DNA of 57,631 nucleotides from Halocafeteria seosinensis. Lineage: Eukaryota; Sar; Bigyra; Bicosoecida. This document shows, piece after piece, positions 9,994-23,300 of the stretch (the first letter of the stretch is position 1; each line of letters starts with the position of its first letter). A model generated the notes under the pieces. The model was not told where the DNA came from. It searched no databases and saw nothing but the letters and a program-made list of their open reading frames with translations. The stretch lies in contig LVLI01000211.1 in the NCBI GenBank assembly GCA_001687465.1, positions 1-57,631 of the forward strand, in the 5' to 3' direction. The position numbers were made by a program, and so were the translations under genes.

Positions 9994-11319
9994 TCACACA
10001 CTCTGTCTTGAGTAGAAACGCATCAGCTCACCTCTGAAGGATTCACCCACAGTGCCGCCATCAGCCGACACGGCGTCAACATGTGTCAGAGTTTGCGAAA
10101 CCACTTCCAATCGATTGGAAGAGACACCACCTTCATGACATACTCGAAATTTCCAGCGGCATATTGATCGAGTGCTATTTCGTACCTCAGTAGTTGCGAG
10201 GACTGTAGGCCCTCTCATTTCCCATACACCTAAGGAGAGAGCTGACTCTGATAGCTCCGGAATCGACGGATGTAGATTGTCAGTTTGTGGATCATTCGAA
10301 TTCGGACCCGAGTCTTCGGATTCGAGTCGTCGAAACGTAGTGCCTTTGAGAGGCGCCGGGCGATCCGACCTATTTGAGCTGGGAATAGGCGTAGAGACTG
10401 GAGTGCCTACTACACTTGTCGAAGTATCCGGTAGTCCTGGAGGTCTTGCCGGTACAGCTTCAGGCACAGTACCAGTTGTAGGAGCATTATCAACTGAGCG
10501 AGTGCGGCTATCAGCGGCAAGAGGCTTATTTTGACCGTATCCTGATTCCTCTGCTTCATCTTCTTCCTTTCCATTGGATAGGGAAAACAAACTAATGTCT
10601 TCGCCAAACACCATTTTCATCTGTCTTTGGTGAGCATATCGCAGCAAATCCATGAGCCTGTTGTATGCCTCCATCTTGAGGTCTCTCTCACTCGTCAGGG
10701 AGCTAAGTCGATGCCAATACACTTTCTGTTCAAGCTTTCGAAGTGCTCGCATCCCGTGCTCCAACTCCCCGGGTACCATTAGATGCCAAAGCGTTCCATC
10801 TTTCTTGAAAAGAAACAGACGGTGATAGACAATGTTGTGAGCGTTCCTACCACTCGGATGCCAAATATCAAAGTATCCCGGGCGAATGTAGGACGTCCTC
10901 TGAGCAAACACTCCATCGTATCGAACCCGTGGGAGTTGTCGGAAAGCATCAATCCATCTCATCCGTTGCTTCTTGACAACTTGTTTCCAGTAGTGATTCC
11001 ACGTTCGCTGATGGCGGATATTTCGTTTCACGGCCTGCCAGCAGTAAAACTCCCATAAAATGGGGTGTTCAGCGATTTGGTACCATGTGGAATTCAACAG
11101 TGTAATCCTGCGAGCGACGGCTTCGGGACTCAAGAACGAGAGCACTTTCGCCGCTAACAGCGAGGCTGGAAGCACGGCCGCCGGGTCCCTTTTCTTGCTC
11201 GGCACGTCAATAACTAAACTCGACGCGAATGCCGACGAAGTGCCGTCGACATCTTGGTCATGCTCTGAGAATGCATTCTGCGCCACTTCGGCTTCATCCG
11301 CCTCCTGAGCAGCAGACAT
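9994..11319 (-). CDS. F-box only protein 9 (FBXO9/Hrt3)-like
   Basis: Single exon, 441 aa, start ATG at 11319. An acidic N terminus leads to an F-box at about residues 48-95 (LPASLLAAKVLSFLSPEAVA and a later LNSTWYQIAEHPILW). The diagnostic part follows: MRWIDAFRQLPRVRYDGVF, TSYIRPGYFDIW, VYHRLFLFKKDGTLWHLMVP. This is the FBXO9 pattern in which the F-box precedes a beta-rich domain. A Ser/Pro-rich linker (about 255-355) precedes the final strands (SICRWKFRVCHEGG and LMRFYSRQSV). Known members are substrate receptors of SCF ubiquitin ligases, binding Skp1 through the F-box. I do not see the TPR/MIT-like N-terminal repeat of animal FBXO9, so the N terminus is shorter. Confidence 0.8.
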   Translation of the reverse strand: MSAAQEADEAEVAQNAFSEHDQDVDGTSSAFASSLVIDVPSKKRDPAAVLPASLLAAKVLSFLSPEAVARRITLLNSTWYQIAEHPILWEFYCWQAVKRNIRHQRTWNHYWKQVVKKQRMRWIDAFRQLPRVRYDGVFAQRTSYIRPGYFDIWHPSGRNAHNIVYHRLFLFKKDGTLWHLMVPGELEHGMRALRKLEQKVYWHRLSSLTSERDLKMEAYNRLMDLLRYAHQRQMKMVFGEDISLFSLSNGKEEDEAEESGYGQNKPLAADSRTRSVDNAPTTGTVPEAVPARPPGLPDTSTSVVGTPVSTPIPSSNRSDRPAPLKGTTFRRLESEDSGPNSNDPQTDNLHPSIPELSESALSLGVWEMRGPTVLATTEVRNSTRSICRWKFRVCHEGGVSSNRLEVVSQTLTHVDAVSADGGTVGESFRGELMRFYSRQSV

Positions 11320-11706
11320 GGTTCATGCAGTAGAGCCAAACGCTGAATTTCTTGGCACAAATTCAATGGCAGACCGCGTCTCGGTCACTAGCACAGTGAT
11401 TCAAGCAATTTTTTATTTTTCTTCGTCACAATCCATGCAGGATTGATGGGACAACAAATACTGGCAATGACGTGGTGAGTCTGCCTACCTGGTACCCAAA
11501 CTAGGACTACGACTACGACTACTAGCCTAGTAGTACTAGGCCCGAATTATAACAAGTTTGCGTGCATTGATCGACGGATGTGATGGTACAGTGCGCGGTT
11601 ACCTACCTATACAGCACTTCAGGTGGAAGCAATCGAAATTGTCGGTGTACGCTATCTTATCTGGGTTGTAGAGAGACTGAGCTCTCACTACACGAATGCA
11701 TTCAAT
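11320..11706. other. Spacer between FBXO9-like and ARP4 genes with short repeats
   Basis: It lies upstream of the FBXO9-like start and downstream of the ARP4 stop, both on the minus strand. It contains three perfect GACTAC repeats (11505-11522) and a 15-bp palindrome, CCTAGTA-G-TACTAGG (11526-11540). It most likely holds the FBXO9-like promoter. No gene is visible. Confidence 0.5.
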
Positions 11707-13940
11707 TCACAACGATCGCCGATTTAGAATGTTGGGACCTTCCTCCTCGAACTCCTGCTTGGAGATCCACATTTGCTGGAAGGTACCCAGAGTCGAGAGA
11801 ATGCTTCCACCGATCCATGCAGAATACTGTTGGGCCAACGGGCCCGGTGTCAACACCCGGGGCTTATACGCGGACGGTAAATTCTGATCCAACTCCTTGT
11901 ATAGACGCTCCTTCAAGCCGTTTGCTCTGCTCCCGCCTCCAACTAGAATAATATTGTTGACCAGAGTCTTGCGGATGTCCGGATCACTATACATGAGACT
12001 TCGATGGACAATATCTTGTAGGGGATCGGGAAACATGGATGTTCGGGTAGGTGAAGTATACTCGCGGGGTATACGTCCATGGTTGCGAAGTGCTTGCCGA
12101 GCAGAGACTCGTTCTGACGGAGTGAGCGAATCGTTTACCACAGCAGCAGCTCGACAAAAGTCAATGCCTAAATCCATGTCGTCTTCAACACACATCGGAG
12201 ATTCTCCAGCGGCAATTGCTCGGGCTACCCGTGCGCGAATACTTGACTTAAGTGCCTTGCCCATGTTTTCATCCTCCGAAACATTCTGTTCACTTTGAGC
12301 TCCACTCCTTGAAGAAGATGCCGGGTTCTGTTGCGAGCTTTCCTTACCACTTGATTGTTGAGCCTGGTTCTGTGCACCGCTTGAGCCTGAGGACGGTGCT
12401 TGCTGACTACGACTTCTTCTCATTTCTTGAGCAACAGCATTGCTAGTCTGCCAATCCATAGGGCGAGCAGGAGATGGGTCAAACAATAACTCTCCGACGA
12501 GTTTTGCTTCATGTGCTAGACTCAGGCGCCCTCGTTGAAACGGTAGGTCATATGTGATCTGTTTCTCTTCATCGTCTGACGAGCCAGTCGACTCGCTATC
12601 ACTGTCTTCCTCCGAATCTTCGCTTTGTTCTTCTGAACTCCCTTCGCCCTCCATGTCTTCGTCCTCCTCTTCTTTTCTTGATTTGTTCTGCTCTGACGAT
12701 GCTCCTTTACCTCCTTCACTCGGCTTCCTATCCACACCTGTATAGTGGGACAGAGTTACTCTACACACAGCCCGTTTAATATCTTCCGCAACACGAAGCT
12801 GTTTATAAGTTTGAAAGGACATGGTTGTGCCAAAGTTATCAACGAGTCGTTCCCGTATCCGTAACTGAGACGCAGGGTCTCCAGATTTCACGGTATGTGG
12901 TCCATGATGCAATCGTGAAACTGTCCCTCCACCACATAAGACCGAGAACCACTCACTCGGGAATTCTTTGCTTCCGTTATTGTAAATTGTATTTGCACTT
13001 TGCCTTACATCCGCGGATACATCCATGGTTGGAGCCAACAGATCCTGTAAATTACTAGGAGTTGTTTTGTTACCGTTGGTCCCTTCCACGGACAGTTCGC
13101 CTCGCTCTAAGCTTCGTTTCATTTGGATTTGCATATATTGTGATAATACGAAGCCTCCAACAAAACTCTGAAGCATGCCGGTTTCTAAGCAGTATCCGTC
13201 ATAAACAGGACATACCCGGGTGTGAGCTGACCCAACATCGACAACCAGAGCTGTTGGCCGTCCAACAGAAAAGGCATGCAATGTACCTGATTTCACCGGA
13301 AATACTGCAGGCGCTCCGAGGCTCTCAAAGAATATTTCCATACTCTTTTCTCGTTGAGAGGGTACTGTGATCACTGGCTCAGAATAAAGGATCGGGTGCT
13401 CCGTGGGATCGGCATGTATCTTATCCAATCCGTACGACCAGACTGCCTCCATCAAATCCCAGTCGCGAACCATGCCGTCTTCGAGAGGGGATACCACACT
13501 CATCCCTGGACGATGACGGGACAGGGATTCCTCTCCTAGAAAGTACTCAGTATTACTGTCTGACGTGTGATCACGTTTCCAGGAAGATAGTGCATTTCCT
13601 GCGCTTTGCGTGTTGCCCATACGTCGTTCCATTTCCTTCATCCACGGCTGCCGCTGGTCCAGCACACCCACATGCTGCATTTTGGGCCATAAAAAATCAG
13701 TGTGTAGAATGGTCCGTAAAACATAATTTAAAAAAGGCCACATACAGTAGGCATATCGAGCTTGGGAAAATCTTCCCCTCCGTATCCAAACCGACTGGAC
13801 CAGTGTCCCACATCCATAACCACAGCTCCCGTCTCATCTGCACATCATTAGTGAATTAATACATTGATAAATGGTCCTTTATAGAGGGGTGTGTACGCGA
13901 TTTTAATGGCCTTATAAGGACCCGTACCTCCACAATACAT
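11707..13940 (-). CDS. ARP4: Actin-related protein 4 (ARP4/BAF53-type) with long acidic insert
   Basis: Three exons on the minus strand: a 13-nt start exon 13940-13928, then 13837-13746, then 13674-11707, about 690 aa. Spliced, the N terminus reads [20 protein letters not shown] then [15 protein letters not shown], matching the ARP4 opening (a short lead, then DE.GA...D.G, GYAGED.PK.D.PT). Further actin-fold parts are [59 protein letters not shown] and [18 protein letters not shown]4 is a nuclear subunit of INO80, SWR1, NuA4/TIP60 and SWI/SNF-type complexes. About 250 residues of Ser/Glu/Asp/Gln-rich sequence interrupt the actin fold, so the protein is far longer than the ~430 aa usual for ARP4. 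Confidence 0.88.
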
Positions 13941-14358
13941 CCTTGTCTGGCCTCCAAAACGACTGCTACAAGCTATAACGACCCTCTTACACACACATAC
14001 CCGAGTGGGTACAGACCGACACAACAACACCAGAATCAACTTGTAGGGTGCTATTAGTGGGACGCTTATTACCCAAACCTCAGTGTGATCGTTCAATCAT
14101 TTCGTCGACTTTGGAAACGTGGAATCATAGGGGGTTAGCAGTTACGTAGCCAACAAATGGTAAGAGTGCGTACTGTATACAGGAGGAAAAACGGCAAGGC
14201 ATTTGGAAAGGGGGGATGTTTCCTTCATCTTCGTTGCCAGATTATATCGGCAAGTTGCAACGCGGTACGAATGAGTTGCCAGCCGAAAGACTGGTCAAGT
14301 GATACAGCATCTGAAAATGGTGGGAGGCACAAACGTTGTGCCGATATCCCGGAAGAGT
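13941..14358. other. Spacer between ARP4 start and VPS13 stop
   Basis: About 420 bp between two minus-strand genes; presumably it holds the ARP4 promoter and the VPS13 3' untranslated region. Apart from a short TACCC/GGGTA hairpin near 14000 I see nothing notable. Confidence 0.4.
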
Positions 14359-17300
14359 TCATTTTTGAGACGGCAACTTTGGTAGTATACAAGATCTACG
14401 CCTCTCCGATGAACAAGAATCACAAATCGCTGCGAGATACTCGTGTACCGTGGAAGCAACTTCTTGAGTTCCACAAGGGATAACGTATTCGCTTACTCCG
14501 AGTCCCCGAGAAGCTAGAGCATATAGTATTACTTTGTCCTCGCATGCATATGTTACCCGTAGGCGTGAACGTTTGACGCACCAGCGCAAGTCCGCCCGTC
14601 CAACACGTAACTGATCCTGCTGTAAATAAGAGCTGGAATGAAACCTTAGAAGCATTAGTTGTGTCGTGGTCACGACGAAGATACATCCTGTATCCCATAA
14701 CACTCTAGATAGCTCCACGTATAAGACTCGTGTGTTCGTAGGAAGTATAGTTGACAATCCTACCGAAAGGGCAGCACGTTCGAAGAGTGGTACACTAGAG
14801 GCAAAGACGGGTCTGCAGTGGCAGTTCCGTAGCTTGGTCAACGCATATTGGCGGTTGCGAAACAATTGTTTCAGACCGTAATAATGAAAACCTCTGTTAT
14901 TAAACAGTTGAGAAGAGGTAGCGCTAGTATAAAGAGCATGTCCCCAGTAGACGCAACCCATAGGGAAGTTGGAAAGAGTGCAATACAACGCCCATACTAT
15001 TCTCCTCAAGTCGGCACCATGCATGCGTAAGGTAGTCGGAAGAGCCGCAATTGCACTGCACATCCCGTCTATAGGATCTACTGGAGCTGAGAAAGCGCTG
15101 AGACCGTACCTGCGATATGGAAGCGCGGGCGCTAAGCACGATCGAAATGCAGAGTCAACACTTTCTAACGCTGACGCTGGTAGAGCAAGCGCCGACGTCA
15201 TACTCGCCACAAACTCTCTAGTGGCTCGCAGAGACATTGAGGCAGAATCCCGGTATTTCCTCTCGCGAAACAAACGGACAGAGGTTGCGCAGCTCTGAAT
15301 GCCTTCACAAAGTAGCCCAGAGGAACCTGATAAACTCTTTAAGAAATATTGCAAAACTACCGAGGACATCGTTCCGAATGTTATCTGCTGTAGTATTGGA
15401 GCAGTTAGTTGCGAGCACATCTCTTCGTAGTTACGCGATACCACCGTTGAGACTAGGTTGATGCGCGGGATATATGCATTCACCCTGTGGCAGTCAGCAA
15501 CCATCGATAGCGCTGCTCTGGCGACTCTTGACTCGACAAACACGGCCAATGTTTCCATACCTCGTATGGACACAGAAACGAAGGGAATACATATGTTTAA
15601 CCCTTCCAGGATCTGAAAACGTCCATGATACTTATCTGCTGTGGGCGCAAGCAATATTGCTTCAAAGGGACTTCGCTGCAAATGAACGCGGAACCTGTGT
15701 GCCACGACGCGTTTCCACCGATTTGCTCGAGTAAGGCGGGGTGTGCTTCCTGCGCCAGAAAGTTTCCCTTGTGTTCCATATTCCATAAAGAATGGCACCA
15801 ACACCCTTCCGACAGAGGCTGGAAGCAAAGCCAGCATAGTCAACGATGCCATCAATATCTCATTCCTTCGAGGCAACGTAGCGAGGTCGCTTTCCCAGCC
15901 AAAACGACTATCAATTCGTAAGAAATCAATTAGCTCAAAAGATGGAACATCGTACACACTGCAAGAAGATAGATAATATCTCTTCGCGTAGGATGCGGAT
16001 ATTAGGCGATGATGCAGCCACATTCCAGTTGAAATCAGCATGGCCAGCCATTGCCCATCCACATTTACATGCATACTTCCACATTGAAGGTTTAAAGTTC
16101 CCAAACAATGCTCAGAAGGGGAATCCGAAAGATAGAGCTCTACAGGTAAACCCCTTACAGACTCCGCCTTGAAGACGTCGCTGCCCGTTGAATCTTGAAT
16201 ACAAAATGTTGGTGTTGTTAATCGCAGTTCCGAAATCGCATTATCATCAGTCTTAACCAAACATTCGAGTTTGTCACTAGATACGGCAACTCCAAGACCA
16301 GTAGTTTCCTCAGTGAAACGTATCTTCAGTTCTCCTATGAAGATTCGGAAGCTGGAACGGATAGTCTGCTCAGCAGCATCGGAAGGGGTCGAGGGGACAC
16401 TGGTCTCTGTAACCGTCGTGTAGCGTTTCGCTAGCTTTCTTACTGACGGGATCTTGTAGAACCCCTTGTTTTCACGTTCAGTGGTAGAAGCGTGAAATCT
16501 TTCTTCTACGTGAATACTAATGCTTCCACTCTCGCTTACCCCCACGCCGATGGCCATGACTTGGGAGAGCTCAGGAATCCTCACTGTTCTGTCGTAGCAA
16601 GAATCCAAAGAAAACTTGCCCAGATCAACAAGCCGAGCTTGATTTCTGCTACAGACGTCTGCAAAAGCTAGAGAAGGCCAGACATGGACTCTACCGGAAG
16701 AATGCCCGGAAAATTCTAGGATCTCGAACGTGCCAGTACTGCAACCCAAGGCGCTGTCTCTGTTGGGCCCACAAACGGCAAAGAGTTTAACAGCCAGGTG
16801 CTCGTAATTCGACTTTACGGGCTCCGCCCAGCTATACCGTACCCGTTGAGAGGGCATTACGATTTCCGCGTCTCGTGCCAAGGCGACATCCTCTTGGCAA
16901 AGACATAGAACAACGGGAGTGTCATTTGTGACAACGATGGGAGCTTCATGGGCCACAGCTGCTGCTCGAAAGGACTGATACTCCAGTGTACTCTCGTGAT
17001 GATCCACCTGACGTGAGGTTAAAACTTTCCAATTCTCATTGTGGGATTGAACGGAAGTCTCTTGCAGTTTTCTGAAGGTGGGAATATCGACATCATTAAT
17101 TGACCAACAATAAGGCAAAATGTCAATTAGATTCAAACCATGTTTGGACTTCCTCAACGACAAACGAACACATACAGATTCGTAGCAAGAAAACACTGGA
17201 ACATTCATGGCTGCCACCAATGTTGCACGGGCCGCACGCATCTTATCGGGGTCATCAGGACTGATTCGGGAAAATAAACAATGCCGATGCCTTGTTCTCA

Positions 17301-20300
17301 GGATAACTTCAGATCTGTTGTCAAAAGTACGGAGGTCGAACGCGCCAGACCATTCCCATTCATCAACGGTTTTGTTTGAGCTACGTACACGTAACCGCAG
17401 TTCATTTTTGCATCCCACACAAACTGGTCCACAGTAGAACAGCCAGCGTTCTATGCTTGTCAGTTCTTCCGGCTTAATAGCAGGGGCTTCGGAAAGGAAT
17501 GAGCAGGGTAAACATTGGCCGGGACCCAGTGTCCATCTCCGAAGAGTCTTTCTATAGCACTGGGAAAACTCCATAGTTAGATTAGTTCTGTTCTTGAAGT
17601 AGTAGCAGTATGAGCAAATTATCTCTGGATACCTCGTACCGTACCAATGGTTCAGTCGAAAGTTTACTGGGAGCTCTCTTAACCCATCGCTGCCAGTTTT
17701 TCGCCAGCCAACTGCGCTAAAATCAATGTTATTCATCCAACCACCAGGTGGTAAAGAAACAAATCCTTTGCGGGTGGTACCCAAATGCTTAAGTAATGGC
17801 AGTAGGCGCAAATTGTGCCTGGGGTTTCCAATACTGTAATATAAATTCCCGATCGAATCGAGAACAGATGCCACAGACATTCTCTTAGGGGGCACGTCCA
17901 ACGATTTCGGCATATTTGTACAAGTAAATAACTCTGAGTCATCACCCTGGGACACAAACATGAAGTCCATCGGTCGGGTTCGAACCAACGTACTGAGGGA
18001 CTTCTGGAACGCAGCAAGTGGAGCATGTTTAGGAGGACCATAGTTATTAAGCCTACTTGAAAACGCCTCATCAGCTAAACGAGTACAGTCAGATCGGCCT
18101 TTCAACAACTTTTTGAGTAGCAGTTGACGGGGATGTATCGATGCTGCCTTCGTGAACAGATCACTGCGATTTTGGCAAGCATAAGTATCATCCTGACTTG
18201 TGAAGGGGTCACTTCGATCGAATTCCTGATCAAGGAGAGACACAGACTCTCTTTCAGCCAGTAGCTTGTAGGCATCAGACTTGGAGCGTGCTAAAGCAAA
18301 CCCAAATGGTATTTCCGTGTCATTGTGGGCAAGTAAGGGAGAGGACACTTCCAGGCGTACACCACCTCCCTTCACTCTTCTAATCCTTACGGCCACACTA
18401 ATACAGAAAGTTTTACTGCTTTTGTGTTCCATGGTAGTAAGGCAACAGATATCCGCAGGATCTGGATCCTTCACAGACGGATCACCGAAGCAATAGCCCA
18501 CTGATAGCGTATCCTCCTCCAGGGCTTCTAACTCGGATCTGCTGTAGCCTACGGCCACCCACTTGTGTGGTGAAAATCCACTGATTGCACACTGAAAGAA
18601 GCATTTTCCGTACCATTGACACCCGTACCAACACAAGCGCTGACCAGGGAACAACCGTACTCCGAAGGATTGACAATCAATATGAAAAACTGCGAACTCT
18701 TCATCCGTTATGTGTTGAAATACAGGATACTCACTTACGTCCAGCATAGAGCTCTCAGGACAAGAAAAGTATACGAGCAAGGGAACAGGCATCTCCGACC
18801 GCAAAGCAACTGGTGTGTCGAGTGCAATATCCATCCCGAGAGACTCTTTCCCAATTGCTGTAGACGTGTCCCTGTTATCCTCTTTGCTATCAATCGTCAT
18901 AATGCTACCTCGAGTCTGCACCATACTCTGTGGAAACCCTCTGTTTGCAGCGCTCAACACGACAGGAGAACCCAATGCTCCCCGGTATCGGCGAGCATAC
19001 GACCGACTAAGCCGTCGTATACTACATACCAAATTCACTACAAGGCCCGTCTCATCCACACACTGTACACCCACTAACCCATCCCTCTCCCGCGAAATAG
19101 CATGGGGCTGACAAACAAACACAGGGTGAAGATTATACTCACCGAGGAAGCAATTCCCAGAATGGTCCAGTGAAAGCGATCCATTGTCACCGAGTATAGC
19201 AGAATGGATTGGCTTAAATTGTCTGAGCCAAATAGAGAAGTACATACTTTGCGGCACCAGGGGCGGATCGAAACGACTGTCTTTGTCCAAGCAGCACACT
19301 GGTACTCCAGATCGCTCATCTCCTCTCAAGGACTGCTTCTCTTGGCCGCAACTCATGGTAACCTCCAGCGGTCGTTCTAAAAAGCTCGCCAATGTAACCA
19401 TTGGGCGCAGTCGTACAGTCACACAGTTGCTAGCACTAGGGAGGGCCTCTGCGACGAAACAAGCTGTTCCGTCCGCAGCATATACAATCTTGTAAGCACT
19501 TAGCTCCAACGGAAATGTCACGGATATACCCTCATTCCCCAAGGATTGCACGTGAATGGAAAGCTTTGAATGACACGAGACCGTCTCCTGGAGATACTCC
19601 TGGTTGCACATATGGAAAGGTATTCCAGCGCATGCATTGCTCGGAATATGAACCCCTCGAGGAGCACATCTACCATGGCACTTGCTCACGTCTACCAAAT
19701 AGGCTTCGAGGGTAGTTGGAAGACGATTGTCCACCAATGCCACTGACGTGACGGCCTGATGCTGTCGATTGCTACAAAACTGGCGAGAGTACTGCTGCAT
19801 CAACTCATGTCTTTTCAGTAACTCCTCCATTGATATGTTGATACAAACGCTCGGTATGTCAATTCCTGTATGGAAGGTGCCAGTCGCACGCGAGCCTTGC
19901 ATGTGGTTCTCAACCAACGAATGCAGGTCTAACCAACGAGGATAATTTCGCAAATCATGCAACGTAGACATTTGCCAATCTGAAAGCAATTTCATGCAAT
20001 ATTGAACTCCCAATTTATTGAGTCTGGCAATGTCAGCATACTGGTCATTGACGCCAGTATGTAACATAACTGAAAACGAGAGTTCCCCTAGACAAGCCAA
20101 CAGTGCAGGTTCTTGAATTGCCATCACGTCGCACTCATGGATTTCTATTTTCACCAGAGGTTGATAGATCAACTCCTTCGAAGAAGATTCAGTGAGGCAC
20201 TGAGATGTTGTTCGATGCAAGTAGACGGCAAGGCGCCGGGCGCTTAGTTCAAAAATGGTATCAGGAAGTGCGCCGGCAGCACTGGGAGAGGATCCGCAAA

Positions 20301-23300
20301 ACGAATTGATCTGTTCGACAGTATCGCTGACAAGATCTGTCAAAGCCTTTACTCCTTCTTCGCTTATGCCTACTTTAGCTTCATCAACAAATGCTCGGAC
20401 ACGACAACGCTTCTGTGTAGACGATACGAGCGCTTCTGCAGGTATAGAGTTTTCATTCCGTGTCTCCNGTGTCAAGTGATCGTGAATCCCCGCCAATGCA
20501 CTGTAGCGATTTCCCGCAAATGAGGCATTAAACAGTCCGCACGCAATAGATTGCCCGCTTGAACTCCTGATATAGAATTTGCTATTATCGCATTCAGCGT
20601 TTACGTCTATCAATCTGAACGCAGCTATCGGCAAGTTGCACATCATCCCTGATGGCATGTCCTGCCGAAGGGTAATCGTAACATCCCGGAATTGTGAGTG
20701 ACATGACAATAGCCTCCAACAGTCGCCAAGCAGATTCGAAGGTTGTATTATACACTGAATGAATGAATTAAAGAAGGTGCGGCAAACTGGATTAGCCAAG
20801 TTTTCCTGGCTAGATGCGACACATAGCCGACAGTTTCTCAACGAGAGATCGATTGACATCATGTCCAGCTGATGCTCGCGGTATGAGCGTACAGGGGACA
20901 ACTCTGTTATTTCTGTGCGAGCTTCTGACTCGCGCGTCAGCACGTCCAGCAGTTGCTCTAAGGATTCCTTCAACCGAAATAGTACCCGAGGGACTATGAA
21001 AATGGCACATGACTCGACGTTCCCAACAATGCACCTGGTTTTCACTGACTTCACACATATTTGCCCGAGAGTATCATCGGACGAGCCTTCAAATTCACCA
21101 ACGCCCCAAAACGTACGGTTTTGATACCTGAAATTATCATGCAATTTGATTTCTACTATTTTGGCTTCAGGGTTTTCGTCCAGTCGCGATAGCAGTTCTC
21201 GGTGATCTTGTGGGACTTCTGCTCTGCAGTCAACCACAGATGCATCACCGATACTAAACGAGAAAGAAGACGTAGGGTCACTCAAAAACCTCAGGAAGTC
21301 CTGATACCGACTAGCAAGATTAAAGCAAGTGTCAAAACATCGTAAACAGGCTACATTGCTGTGGTTACTGGCTTCCACGATGCTGGCGTGGAGTTCGGAA
21401 ATGGAGGCACGGACCGACAAGCACCCATTGTCAGTTGAAGCACTGTTATTCCCATACTGTGGCATAGATCCAAAGTTAATGTACAAAATACGTGAGAGTA
21501 GCAGAAACTGAGGCTGGTGAATCCTTAGAAAAACTGAATCTGCTTGCAGCTTGATCGCGACGTCGGAGTCCGCCTCAGGTCCCCAAGAGTATTCAATGTT
21601 TAGAGCCGCGGACGTATCTTGCATTAAGTATTGAATTTTTGGTGAGGCATCGGATCCCAAGGGGCTATGCAGCGATAAGAAAGTCGTTTCTGCACCAGCA
21701 TATTGGGTAATGTTGCTTCCGATAATATTCAAGGCAACGGTTTCAGTGAATCCCCTCTTCGTACTGTGAGCTCTGATAGTGTTACGAACATCGAATCCAT
21801 TTGTGGTGCTAATCAAGACTTCACTGCACGGATATTTCCAGTCGTTTTTATTGGAGGAACGAAAGTTCTGTTTCGAGTTTTCTTGAGCGATCCTAGGTAG
21901 GAAAAGGACCAAGTTACGAACTTGTATGGAGTACTGAGTCAGTATAACATTATCAAGTTCACTGTCAACTGCCCCAAACATCACATCAGCCAAAGAGCCA
22001 GCAAACAAAAACTGGCCCAAGCTCATCAAAAACGGCATTTCGATAACTCCTCTAATGTGGCCAACGTTCATCGAAAGAAGACACCCCAGAGGTGTGCTGC
22101 GTTTGTAGCTCCCATCAAGAGCATTCTCCAAGATGTCGGCGGATGGAATGCAGTAGGAATGCGAAAGCTCATCATCCCCAAATAGACGTACAGTATTGCT
22201 GTGCAAGATTGGAGCTGTTAATACACTGAATGATACTTCCGCACCGGGTCCGCTTAAGGAAAAAACGCGTTGTTCGTTCCCTCCGAACGCATAATGCAGG
22301 TCATAGACATGGATGTCACTCATAGATCCCTGTGCAAACGTTGAATACTCAATATTTCTCTTAGCTGAGTCGGTTCTCAGTACCGACACAGGGACAGAAA
22401 AAAGCCGAATGCCTGCATACATTACTTCTAGCCTGGCCAGAGCGTTACCACGCTTTTGGAAATAAACATCTAGTTCATTCACAGAAACATGCGATTCTGA
22501 ATAATGACTCGTCGTGCTAATCAGTAAGTTTTCCGGCCCCATACTAATTTCGGAGGCAGAAAACGGATCAGATCCAATGGAAGGGGGAGTAAGCGCGAAT
22601 TGATTTCTAAAAGTGTCAAGAATATCTTCTTCGACCACGACGGCAACGGCTACGATCTTAATTTCAAACTTATCGCGTGTGCAGGGAGCCTTGTTAACGA
22701 ACATCTCTTGGGAGCTTGACTCGGCCGAAAGTAACTTACACGACGGGCTATGCCGCCCAGGCGTAACGAAATGTATCGTAACAACAGGCTCTTGTGCTGC
22801 AGTCTCAGTACACCAAACTAGTTTACTATCTTCCTCGGAAGTGCTCCGGTCGTTACTTATGCCGTTCCATGCCTCAACATGACTTAGCGTTGTGTGCACC
22901 GAGCTGCCCACGGGTGAAGAGCTAACGCAGCAGTGCAGCGTCACAATCTTTGCTATCAAGAATGCGTCTGCCGGACTCCACTGTCGCAAGTGTCCATCTT
23001 CCCCTGTTCCTGTAGCAGCAAATACTACTTCTATACTTTGAATACGTAGCTCAACCAACAGTGCCACTGCTGGGTGAGTCCTCTCCAAGGATTCCTGCCC
23101 AGGGGGCCGCTGACCAACAAGCCAACTCGCTTTCGTTGATGTGTCCCTGGCATCGCCAGAATGTTCGCTCACAGTTTGGGATATAATACTACCCAATGTC
23201 TTCTTCTTTACATGCCGTGCACCTTGTGGGCTTTGCTGGGCACTGTAGAAAGAAGATAGCCGTTCTCCTTTTTGGTCATCTGTAACTGAAGATCGCTCAC

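Noticed and set aside
17977-17988. GGGTTCGAACCA resembling a tRNA T arm
   Set aside because: It lies inside the VPS13 coding frame and no cloverleaf can be drawn around it.
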